The position numbers and the translations under genes were made by a program. DNA of 64,000 bases, taken from positions 136,786-200,785 of the forward strand of contig MNCI01004284.1 of NCBI GenBank assembly GCA_015680685.1, read 5' to 3'. Position 1 is the first letter of the stretch. Every line of letters starts with the position of its first letter. Positions 24,300-35,807 of the stretch are shown here, in pieces. The notes beneath the pieces are model-generated. The model was not told the origin of the DNA, ran no database searches, and saw only the letters and a list, made by a program, of their open reading frames with translations. This stretch comes from Gnetum montanum. Taxonomy: Eukaryota; Streptophyta; Gnetopsida; Gnetales; Gnetaceae.

Positions 24300-27200
24300 A
24301 GAGCAAAATCGACACTTTTTTTAGTGACTACGCTAGGCCCTACTAGTGACTACGCTGGCCTAGTGTAGTCATACCTTCCTCCAACATAGTTGACCTTTAG
24401 AGGAATTTTCTAGGGCTTAGTATGATCATTTTCAAGCTTTTGGTGGTCTAAATAGCTAGCGTAGGGGGTAGGAATTAAATATTGGTAGGTTTTGACACCA
24501 TTTGAACTCTCAAAAAGTGAAAAACATTTGTCACTAGTGATGACTACACTGAGCTATCAAGCCCCAACATAGTCATAAGGGAATTCATGAGTTCATGGGG
24601 TTTCCAGTGCTAAAATAAAGTGAAATTTACAACTGGGAGCCATGGAAATAAGGTTTTGGTTAGTTTGGATTAATTTTGGGCTATTTTGAGTTATTTACTA
24701 TCAATTTTTGTTGCCACATTTTCCCTTCCAAGTGGGACTATGCTAGCCCGGCATAGTCCCTAGCTTATTCAATGTATTCTAGTAGGAAAAATGGATTTTG
24801 TCCAATTTCAAGGCTTAATTGATTGTCCTAATGGGATCCTAGGATTATTGGTATCACTAGCTAGGGTTTTGATGTAAAAATTGCCAACTTTCATGCCTAG
24901 TTGGGCCTTGGATGACTAGATACCATGGGACTACATTAGGAATGTAGCTAAGGATTCTAGATGAGAAAAGGTTGAAAAGGAATGAATTTTGGCATGTTTT
25001 TAAAGGATCTATGTTCTAGGCATTTTTTTGATAGGGTTTTGTATCTTTGAAAGAGTTTATTTGGGTAGTTTTGAGGTAATTTTGACCATGTTTGGGGGGA
25101 CTACACTAAGCTTGGGTAGGGACTACACTAGGCTTGGGTAAGGACTATGTTGGCCTAGTATAGTCACAATCTCTCTGCCAGCACACTCAAGTTGGGATGG
25201 TTGAAAAATGGGTTTTGGTTGTCAGAATCAACTTTGGTGGGCCCTAAGGATCTTGGAAGTGAAGTATAAGATATTTTGGTCAATTTTTGATAAGTTTATG
25301 GGGGCTACACTGGATTTGGAAAGGGACTACACTAGTCTAGCATAGTCCCAACTTTCCCCAATGTAGTCCATGTTTTGATGGCAAAAAATGATGGAAAAGA
25401 TGAATTATATAGTCTGTCAGGCTTTGGTGAGGTTCTAGGATTTGTTAGAAGTAGATTTTGCATCATTTGAACAACTTCGAGTAGTTTGATGTGGACTAAA
25501 CTAGGGCTTGGGAGGGACTACACTGGCCTAACATAGTCCTAGTCTCTCTTCAATATAGTCATTGTCTGAGGATTCAAAATTGGTAAATTCTAGCTCAAAT
25601 GAAATATCTGGTGGTGTCAATGTATCGTGGAAAGGTCCTATGAGAAACAGAGGTGTTTTCTAAGTGATTTTTGGACTACTATGGAGTTTATGATGCAGAC
25701 TACATTGGGCTTGGGTGGAACTATGTTGGCCCAGTGTAGTCCTACTCCCTTGTTAGTGTAGCCTAGTTTTGAATGATCAAAAGTTGTTTTCATGGTTGAT
25801 GGAGCCTTCCAATGAGGTGCTGGGCCTGATTGGTAGTAAATTTAGTTACTTTTGATAATTTCTCTAGCAATTTTGGTGGACAAAATTAGGCCTAGAGAGG
25901 GACTACATTAGCCCAACATAGTCCTCACCTTCTTCAACTTAGTCATGGTGGAACTAATTAGAAATTGTGAGAAATGAAGCTTCTAGAGTTACATGGGCTT
26001 GATCAAGGTTTTTTGGATAGTAGTTTAGGCTATTTTTAACAAATTTCATTAATTTTTGGAGGACTATGGTGGGCTTGGAGGGGCACTACACTAGCCCAAC
26101 ATAGTTGCCACTTCCTTTAGTGTAGTCTATATTCATGTTGTCTAGAATGGTGAAAACTACAAGGTTTGCTGACAGATAGCTTTGGATGGAGTACTAGGGT
26201 GTTTCATAGGTTAATTTCTTATGGTTTATTTGGATTTTTAGCCATTTAAGATGGACTACACTAGGCCTAGGCATGGACTACAATGGTCCAATGTAGTCCT
26301 CCTTCTTTTTCAACGTAGTTAAGTAGTAGGTGTTCAAATATGAATGGAAAGTTAGTTTTATGGTCATTTAGGACATTACTAGAGTTAAGTTTCATGGTTT
26401 TTGAAGGTTTTTTTTGGTGATTTTTGAGGGGACTACATTGGGCTTGGAGTAGGATTACATTGGTCCACTGTAATCCCAAGTTTCCCCAGTGTAGTCACAA
26501 GGGAAAGGGAAAATGCAGTACCATTTACTACAATTGACCATGCTATGGGCTTGCTAGAGGTTCACACTAGGGTTTGGAGAAACAAAGTGTTGATTTGGGG
26601 TCAACTAAGAGTTGAATGGACTAGAAGGGCTACTTGGGGTTGTAGGAAGACAAGGTATGAATTTGGACTATGCTGGTCTATAGGCAAGACTATGCTAGCG
26701 CAACATAGTCCCTTACTTCCCTTAGCATACTTGGTGAAGATACTAGGTTCTTGTTAGATTTGAAGTGCTAGTGATTAATTTTTAGTGTTGTTAGGGGTTC
26801 TAGTCAAGGTTTGGGAAGGTAATATTGCTAATTTGAAGGCTTCTGTAGGGTTGGATGGGCTGTTAGGAGTGCATATCATTGGGACTATGTTGGCAATAGC
26901 TGATGCTACGCTAGTCTAGTGTACTTCCTTGTTTCCATTCAGCGTAGTTTTGAGAAACCATTAATTTTTTACAAAACTTTTGTGTATTCGACCATATCAT
27001 AAGGTTTGTAGAAATGTAGGGTGGAAGATAGAATTGAAGTGGTAGTCTTCCTAGTGTTATGTCAGCGTAGTCATGTCCAAAACCCCAAAAATCTTAGCAC
27101 AATTGCTATTTTTTCCATTAATTTTTTGTAGTGTTTAGTAGGGTCCACTTAAAATTAGTAAGTTTTAATGAAAAAGCTTCAATAAACCCTAGTGTAGCCC

Positions 27201-27430
27201 TAGTTTCCATTTTTGAAATTAAGTGAAAGTGAACTTGAAACAAAAACCAAGGTTTCAAGTGTAATGCTTAGGTTTGGATTGGTATTAAGTTGAAAAACTT
27301 GGAAAACTGTTGTTGCTTGTTGCATTTCTTGTTACAATGCATTGGTGTGAGAGTTGTACAATTGTTTCTACACTCCATAGATTAGTGCCCAACATAGTGG
27401 TAGCCATCAAGGGACTACTATTGGCATAGT
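24300..27430. repeat. ~190-bp degenerate tandem array with paired GACTAC/GTAGTC arms
   Basis: About 14-16 diverged units, each centred on an inverted motif such as GGGACTACACTAGCCC and AACATAGTCCC. Clear centres fall near 24330, 24545, 24745, 24925, 25100, 25305, 25495, 25700, 25885, 26065, 26255, 26435, 26665 and 26885, a step of roughly 180-230 bp. Between centres the units share text such as CTTGGGAGGGACTACAC. No long open frame runs through it. The core motif resembles the 24-bp units in the element A LTR, which suggests that the array belongs to this element. The adjoining 23824-24300 holds no recognisable coding sequence. Confidence 0.75.
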
Positions 27431-28119
27431 TACACCATTGGGGCACCACTCCCAATGTAATCTAGTCATTGAATTTCTTTTGCAATGTGGTCCAAGAATT
27501 TCTCCACATTTCAAGGCTTGTTTCCAGCACCATGGGAAGAAAACAACTCCTATCAGAAATCCAAAGATGGAGGATGTGGATGCTATAGTTGAGACCTTAG
27601 TTCATCTACCACATCCAAGGATTGGGGCTAGTTCGGCTGCCACATTTCCAAAGTAGGCCACCTTCATTAGTTTTCTCTTCTGTTTCATGTATTTTGTTTC
27701 TTGGTTTCTATTTCATTTCTTAGATCTATGCTTGTATGCTTGTTATTTTCCAATTCTACAAAAATCCTACCTTGTATTTTGGCCATGTTTACATAGATCC
27801 AAGGTCATTTGGTAGTTTTTGATCTTATAAATTGGATTTCAAAAATGGGCTTGCTGTTTTGATGCTTTTTTCTATTTTACGAACATGAAACAACCTTTCT
27901 TAGATCTAGGATGAAGAACTTGTCTGAAACATCGTGAAAATTGCTAGTCGGCCTCAGGAAAAGATTCGCAATTCAGGCAAGGACGCATGTCAGAATTCCA
28001 GAAGGGAGAATAAGACAAAGCAACACCAAGAGGTGCATAGCATCAAGTCTTCGACTTCCTGTGTAGATTCCNTTTGATCTGTTGCACTTTCTTAGACTTT
28101 GCCTTTGACTGTTTTGGAG

Positions 28120-28500
28120 CTCATTACGCTGCCATGTGTAACAGAGTGTAAACCTGGCCTNTTAGCGTATCACAGCGTATTGCATCGCCAAGCTAGACAT
28201 CGTTTACGCTTCATTACGCGCGGCTGCGTAAGCGAGCGTATAACAGCTTGAATCCATTGTTTCCATGTTATGTTACGCTCATGCACGCAACGCAACGCAA
28301 ATGAGCGTAATATATAACCCAAAGAAAGTTGAAACATGCCCGACGTGCATCTGTTCTTCACACGCACAATACACAAATAAGCGTATTGTGCGTAGTCACA
28401 AAGTTTGACACAAAAATGGTTAGGTCAACAGTACCCGAAACATTCGGGACACACGTCATTAGGGTTGCACCTTTTCCACAGGACGTCGCAACCTATAAAT
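28120..28500 (+). promoter_or_regulatory. CpG-rich island with clustered TACGC/GCGTA motifs and a TATA box
   Basis: 27930-29320 is markedly richer in CpG than its surroundings. Between 28120 and 28400 the pentamer GCGTA or its complement occurs about eleven times, including a perfect 10-bp inverted repeat TTACGCTCAT/ATGAGCGTAA at 28272-28310. A good plant TATA box, CCTATAAATACC, follows at 28494. The layout is that of a plus-strand promoter, and the coding-like exons described at 30446-34142 lie downstream on the same strand. It could instead be part of an LTR, but I found no matching ends or second copy. Ambiguous bases occur at 28072 and 28161. Confidence 0.45.
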
Positions 28501-29339
28501 ACCCCAGTTGACAAAGATACAAGGGTTGGAAAAATAAAAGAGACAAGGACATTTTTCTGAGCACAGGAGCACTTATCACTTTGAGCAGAGACAGAGAGAG
28601 CAGCACTCTGGCAATTGTTAACAGCATCACCTTCCGGCAAAAACAGAGCATATTTTGCTTTGAGCATCGGCAACAAGAGTAATCATTCTTTTGGGGAAGA
28701 CACAACTTTCTCCATTAGCGATCATTGGCGGTCCTAAACAAAAAACTACCTAAGGCGAAAGAAGCAGATCAAAGATCGTGAGATCATCTTGCACGATTTG
28801 CAGACTCTATTGATCAGAAACAGTTGATCGATAGACGTCAGAGCTTGACCTTCCTTGCATCCCAGCTTTGGCCCACGAGGTAGATCGGACTTCTGTTTGG
28901 ACAGTTTTCTTGTTGTTTTGTGCTTTCTTTACATCAAGTAATCGGGGTCTCCCTAGTGTAATGTGATATACAAAATATAGATTTTTCAAGTCAAAGCGTA
29001 GATCTTGAAACTACGCGTTTCTCTTGTGTTAGCCTCCTCTTATCGTGTTTAGCGTTATCATCGTTATAATTCATCTACGTCGTTTTCCCGTCATTTTGCG
29101 ATTCCTCGAATTAGATCGTTCCATGAGATATTCATAATCTTCATCGGTTTACTGATTAGTAAGTCCCTGTCTGATCGACAAGACCGTTTAGGGTGCCATG
29201 GATTCGTTTTTTCAGCATAGCCCTCACACAGATCCGTGGTTAAAACTGTGTACGCGGAATTTTGTTTGGTATTTTCCAGCTGCTGACGTTTTCCGTCGTT
29301 ACATTGTCAAAATTAAATTTTAACAAAATATTAGCCCCT

Positions 29340-30445
29340 TATTTTGATGTGTTTTCAAATGGGTTCAATTTGGTTTGGCTATATTTGCTCTCACGGATGG
29401 CTAGATTAAGTTAGATTTTACAAGCTTTGTGATTTTTGGATGAAAAAGGCATGCAAAGTTGCATATTTTTTTACTAAGGAAAAAAATATATTTTAAAAAT
29501 TTATTATTATTGGTTTTTAAAATTATGTTTAATATTTCCAAAAATTATGGTCTTATTCAATTTGGAGTTGTAATAATGAAGTTATGGTCATTTGAGTAAG
29601 GTTGTGTAAGTAGGATTCTTTTCCATTTTTCAGATTTTATGGAAGGCCATGAATTTTTTCTGGAAAAATGACAAGGGTTTTAAATTTTCTATGGCTCTAA
29701 GTATGTAGGGCTTGATTTAAGCTTTCAAATAGTTGTAGAATCACTTCATTTGGGGCTCAAATGAATTTTTAGCAAGTTTTTTGCTAACCTTGCATAGGAG
29801 GATGTCCATGTTGATGGTTCTAATCAGGGCACTTGTGTAATTTTTTCTGAAATATTGGTAAAATTTTTTAAAAATTTCTTATTATGAGGTTGTATTTTAA
29901 TATTTATAATTCTAGCGACTATGGAATAATCAAATTTTGTTAAGCAGTTAATTAGTTATGGCTATTTCTGTTTGGTTGTGCAAAATCATGATTGCTAGTC
30001 TATGGTGCATTTACCTCTCTAAAGATGGGCAACATTGAGGTTGTAAATTTTTTTTCTCTCAATGTCCCATGGTCCCAAGGATTCCTTTGGATGTTTTGAA
30101 GAGGCTAGAAGTGATTTGAATCAAACTAAAATTTTTCTCATATGTTTTCTATGGGCATTTTGGTGCTAATTGTAAAGTTTAATGGAATGTTGGTTATAGT
30201 CTTATGTCATGTGTCAAGATATTTTCTAGTGTAGGATTATTCATGGACATTGAGAATTTGGTCTTTTAATTTTATTTTCATGTTTTCAGTCCTAAGTTTT
30301 TGATTCCATGTTTTTAGTTGTAATTTGTTATTGTTATAGTTATAGTTTTAAATAGTCATTTTGTGTAAACTGCTTTAAATTTTGTCTAAGTTACAAGGCT
30401 TTAGTTTTGAGTTTACATGGTTATAACTTGTTATGGTTGGATGTT
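29340..30445 (+). other. AT-rich non-coding stretch, possible long first intron
   Basis: T-rich sequence without coding character between the CpG-rich island and the first coding-like block. It ends in GGATGTTATAG at the start of that block, compatible with a splice acceptor. Confidence 0.3.
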
Positions 30446-33400
30446 ATAGGGCCTTCTTGAAGCTCATTTTGGTGGTGATCAAGATGGTGGGGTTGTTGTG
30501 CTATATCAACATGCCAATGCTTAAATCTCCAAACCCCAACATGGAGTGGAATCATCGTGGAATATGGTTTAGGAAGGGGGCCTCAAACTTCTTGGCCTAC
30601 CTACTCCATAACTACAATGTGATAGTTTCATCATACTTGAAATTTGAGATGGTGGAAAAAATCATAGAGACCATTCTACTTGGATCCTTTAGCTTGATCA
30701 TGAAGTTCATCATGGATGAACTTGATGCCCACATATGAGGTGAAACTCATGATGATACAACCATCATGGATTTTTGTAAACTATCATCAATTTGGGAGAT
30801 GCCCCAATTTAGATATTATAATAAGAAAAATACCTTGATTATTGGCCATCATGCTCATAGATGGTTTCAAAACCCTCCTAGCACTGTCTATCATATATAG
30901 GGATACGTAACATTATTATCTTGGTTGTTTTCTCTTGTTGTGTATGCAGGTTATAACCATGTATGGTATGTTGTTTTATTTTTCTATAGGTTTAGGATGG
31001 ATGATTAAGGTTAGATCAAGGCTGATAACCTCTTTCTCCTAGCTCACATGGTTTTAGAGGTGTTTACTAAGAGTCCAAACATGAGGCTTATAGTGTTGGA
31101 GCAATTTCATGGGGACCTTGAGAGTAGCATTGGACATCATCCCAAGGCCTATAAGAGATGCCTTAAGAAATGAGAGCATAGACGACTAGTGGACTAGCCC
31201 ATATTGGATGATTTAGCCTTGGACCCACAACCTAGAGCTCCCACAATGCTTGAGTCCTATAGGTGAAGTAAGTGTTATTAATTTATTGATTTTATGCCAA
31301 TGTTTTCCTATTTATATGGTCATTAGGCTATTTTGATCTGAGTGGTTTATGTAATTATATCTATTATAATTTGTTGCACCTACATGAAGGCTAATGGGCT
31401 ATAGTTTGCTATGTTGCAGTAGTTACTCCATCCATTGAGGTTACCATCATAACTTTGGAATGTACTAAAAGGACCTTGATTCTTAAGTTTGTCAAGGTGG
31501 AATCCTCATAGGATTGGTTATCAGATCAGGCACATGATGTTACATGTGCAAGGGTCATCCATGTAGGATTTTTTGACCTCTTCATGGCTCCAAGCCTGGT
31601 CATTCCTACTATAGAAATGTTAAACATCTTTAACTCTTTTAACTAAAAAGTTTAGAGATTTGTCACTTGTGTTCATGGTGTTACTATTATTCTAGACATT
31701 AATGCATCCACATTCAGTGATCTCTTTGGTGTCCCAAATGATGGAATATCAGTTATTGTCAAAGTAGGGAAAGATGTGGATTATCAAGTTGAAGTGGAAG
31801 GGTGGTTAGATCTCAATGTGGTAACAAGGGGTACCCTCTAAAGGAAATCAAATCATCATTGATTAGGGAGATGTATTCCTTGTTTCGATCCCAGGCATTT
31901 CCCAAGTTGTTATTGTAGGGAAAGATTTTGGGGGTGGAACAAGCTTGGACCATGAAGCATATACTTATTAAGGGCACTCGATTTAACTGGATTCCACACT
32001 TGGTTTTTGGGCTTCTGGTAGAAGTCCAAAAAATTCACAAGAATCTCACTACAAAGTGCATGTGAATTTCACACTCTTTTCTACTTACTTATGGAGGTTT
32101 TTGGAGTTTCTAGTGGTGAGAAGGAATGGATGGTGGATGGTCCAAGATCCATTTTAATTTGATAGACCTTAGGTTAAGCTTCTTGCTTTAACTACTAGGG
32201 GCCAAGGTCCACAAGAAGCTATAGATGAATCCTTGTTTTTTACTACTAAGGACCTTGATGGGAAATGTTGTAGATCTTCTGATAGCATGGGAGTTGAGCC
32301 TACTACCATACTAGCCAATGTTAAGAATGTTTTGATGTTGTTGTCAAAAGCTAAGGGTATTATTAGGGATAAATTGAAGAGGCATTTGGTTGCACAACTA
32401 GGGCCAATGGTTGGGGAACCTCCCAAGTAAAAGATATCCATTAGGTTTAGAGGGATGTAGGTTGAAATTAGAGGTATGTATTTTGTTGATTCATTTCCTC
32501 ATTATTACTTTATTTAGATGCTATGGTTGGTTTGTGGTTTTGTATGATGTGTTAAGCTATCTTGTGTTTCTTGTAGATAAGTAATAGGAGAGGGACGTTA
32601 GAGTAGCAATAGCCACTACGGAAGAGGAGAGAAGGCATCTAGAGGAGGAGGAGCTACAACACCAAGAAGAAGGAATATTAAGACATTATGATGATGATGA
32701 GGTGTAGGATGATGAATTACGACCTATTCCTCCTATGGGCCCCTTTGACAGTATGCTAGAGGATCCAAAAATGAGTGTACCTCCTATCATTGTAGTAGAG
32801 GACATTTTAGGTATTTGTGATTTTTAGTTCTAAGCGTTGAAATTTCTATGTTATGTTTAATACTGGTCATGATTGTTTGATTATTTTTTGTACTTATTAC
32901 AACTCAAGAGCCATAAGTAGAAGCATCCACTTCTACTTTCTATATGTAACCATGCATAGAAACCCCCAATAAACTAGAGTGTATATAGGGTGTGATTGAA
33001 CATATTATCAACTAGTTATGATAGATAGCACCTAAGATTGGTAAGAATTTCAACTCATTTTGCCTTTCATATTTTTGATTTGTTACTTGGTTTTCATGGT
33101 TATGTAGTTTTTGTTGTTAACTAGTTTCATTTTGTTGGATTTCATTCTATGTTTTTTACAGTTCCTAACCTGAGATGAGATCCTAATAAGCTAGTTAAGG
33201 TTAATGCATATTCTTCCTTGTCTTCTAATATAGACAATGTCCCACACAGGCTATATGATGGTGCCACTAGATGTGCACTCTCATGTGCTAAGTCTTTATG
33301 GGAATGTAGATGCTCTAATGAGTTCCTATGGGAAGAAGTTTATGCATTAAGGAAAGAAAACAAATAGTTGAAAGAGGAGTTAATAGACCTTAGGGATAGT

Positions 33401-34142
33401 AATGACTTCATAAAGGCTTAGGTAAGTGATAAAGAATCTTTGTGCACTAAGGAGGTACTATGGTCCCACTACTAGAATTCATTTCAAAGCAAGGTTTCTC
33501 TTGCTAGGGAAGTTGTATAATAGAAGCTCTAGATTGATCTCATCAACTGCAAGGTTGGTGAGTGGAAAGACTACTATGCTTGGATCCTTGAATGGGGTCA
33601 TAAGAAAAAGGATCACAAGAGGATCTATAAGGCTGAAAGAGATGCTTACCTTAAGTGGCTATAGGACGAGTCTATTGAATGGTGGAGGCTAGAGCTATTT
33701 ATGATGGGTATTAATGTAGAGGAGATCTATAAGATATTTGTGAACAATGTGACTATGGCTACTTCTCCTACTTATCAACTTACTACTGCCTCAGGGGAGG
33801 TAACCTTTGCTACATTTTTGCATGAACCTCCTACATGGACAGACGTTGAGAAGATTAACATCCTTACATGTCTTGATCTTGGGGGTGTGGATTGGACCCA
33901 CTTGTTTGAAGATGAACTCCTTCACCATCTAGAGGTTGGTCTTATGACTTTCCCCATAGAACATACGGCTCCAAAACCATCTTAGGTTATTTCATTTAAT
34001 TTTAATTTCATTGATTTTCATTTTGATGTTTATTGGTTGCTAATTGGTTTTTTTTGTCATGTTATAGGTATTAGAAGAGATTGATGGCCCCAACGGTGGG
34101 GATGGAGATGATCATCAACCTCCTTCACTTGATGGTTCATAG
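30446..34142 (+). pseudogene. Unrecognised multi-exon gene relic, antisense to element A
   Basis: Plus-strand coding-like blocks alternate with T-rich intervals that have plant splice signals: candidate introns 30907-30989, 31268-31419 (donor GTAAGT), 32474-32576 (GTATGT...TTGTAG), 32811-32909 (weak acceptor), 33041-33161 (GTAAGA...TTACAG) and 33986-34067. The last exon joins in phase and ends at a TAG at 34140-34142. Visible protein features: EWNHRGIWFRKGASNFLAYL near 30540; a segment VHGVTIILDINAS near 31670 resembling the globular part of plant gag/transposon-type proteins; an acidic stretch near 32640; and a coiled-coil-like region at 33330-33700. In-frame stops are mostly TAG or TAA, often where Gln codons are likely. 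I cannot name the family. It could be a captured host gene, an accessory antisense gene of element A, or part of another nested element. Confidence 0.45.
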
Positions 34143-34699
34143 TTCAATAAGTTGCTTTATGCCTATCATAGTTGAGGTTGATGATGTATGACTAGTGTTA
34201 TACAAAACATGTTTTTGCTTGGACATCTTTGTTATGGTTATGTTATTATGGACATTCTTATTCTTTTAAATCTAAGTTTGAATTATGATCGCAATGTTCT
34301 AGAGTTATGATTTTCTTTATGTTGCAATGCATAGTTTATGATTTATGTTCTAAGGCTATGTTTGCTAAATGTAATAAATGGTTGAAATGCTAAGAAATAA
34401 AGTTTTAGGCATAAACAAAAATAAGTTATAATGGTAATTTCCAATTTAATGCCATAATGGGATGTGATGATAGTGTAAGGTCTTAGTGGACCATGATGAC
34501 ATTTTAAGGTCTTAAACAAAAGTAAAACATGCTCTAAAAGTAAAGGATGTAAAACACAGTAAATTCTAGGTCATCATCGAAATGAAATGATATTAACAAG
34601 TAAAATGCAAATAAGGATATAAGGCTATGAATGTTATAAGGTCACACAACTACAAATGCATAGGGTATTAGAAGGATTATGAGCATATATTACTTGTGC

Positions 34700-35660
34700 A
34701 AGTGTTTCCTAATCTTTCAAAGATTAGGAAAAGTGTATGGTCGATTTTGCACAAGTTTATACTCTGCATCACCTTCATTAACAATGTTGAAGGGCAATCC
34801 TTCCTATGGCACACCAATGGATTTATTATGTTTTGTTTCTATTTCTTGGGCCTCTTCCTCCTATTCAATTTCATGGTCAATAGTAGAAGTTTCTTCTTGA
34901 GACTCCATTTCGGATCCTTGCACTACACCAACATTGTTGACAGTAAGGGGATTGTGCTTTCTTCATGGATAATGATTTCACCTCCCTCATAAGGAAGGTG
35001 GATTTATTGATGAATGGGAGAAGACATGGCCTACAATTGGGCCAACCAAGGTCTTACTAAGATAAGGTTGAATCATGGGATCTCTTCCATCACCAAGAAA
35101 TTTTTTGTTGTGGGGAATTGTTCCCTAGTCATGAAATCTAAGGAAATGAAACCTTTGATTGCAACCCGCAATCTGTTAAAGGATTTAAGGGTTGCAGTCA
35201 AGGTAGATTACATTTGTTCAATTAAACCTAGGCATGCAACGATGGTATATGGTATGACATTCATTGCCACCCCATCATCTACATGTACCTTGTGTACTTT
35301 ATATTGGATAGTGCATATGGTTATAAAAAAGGCACCTTGGTTACTTTGTCATTTTCAGGGTTTATCTTGATTTTGCTATTACAAAATGTTAGTAATGTTG
35401 ATTTTAATTCTTTGTGTGAAGAGGATACCATGATTGCATGGATGGACTATTTATTAGTGGGGATGTACTTGCTAATAGGAATGGATGTCAACATTTTAAC
35501 CATTGCCTCATGTTGGGTAGTAGAATTCATAACCAAGTTGTACAAGCTTAGTGTGGTGTTCTTTTGTTTGAGTGATTGTTTAACCTGTTCTATTGTGTTA
35601 AGAAAGTCTTTGTTATTAGTTTTTGATTTCTTGTGTCTAACTTCCTCCATACATCCCAAA
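34700..35660 (-). pseudogene. pro: Element A protease region relic
   Basis: Reading down from 35660: a linker typical of Tat polyproteins (KQKNTTLSLYNLVMNS, near 35540), then the protease with the damaged active-site segment VDDGVAMNVIPYTIVACLGL (near 35270; the family has V-D-G/S-G-S/A), and about 90 residues later the conserved VRPWLAQL (near 35040; family GRPWIHA). Several stops interrupt it. It is followed, toward 34700, by an acidic tail. The reading frame then ends, and the RT block only resumes at 23823. 34143-34680 has no recognisable content. Confidence 0.72.
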
Positions 35661-35807
35661 ATGAAAATTTCATGTTTGGGTTATGGTTGTAACTTAGGCT
35701 CTTGGTTTTCCTCTTTAGGTTTTGATTCTTCCATTGGTTCATTGGTTGAAGTAGCCTAGATTGTAAAAGTCATGGAAATAGATGAAATCGAAGTGGGCTT
35801 TAGTAGG

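Noticed and set aside
27930-29320. Reading the CpG-rich island as a solo LTR
   Set aside because: I could not find TG/CA ends with a matching target duplication or a second copy in the window; kept as a promoter-like region with the LTR alternative noted.
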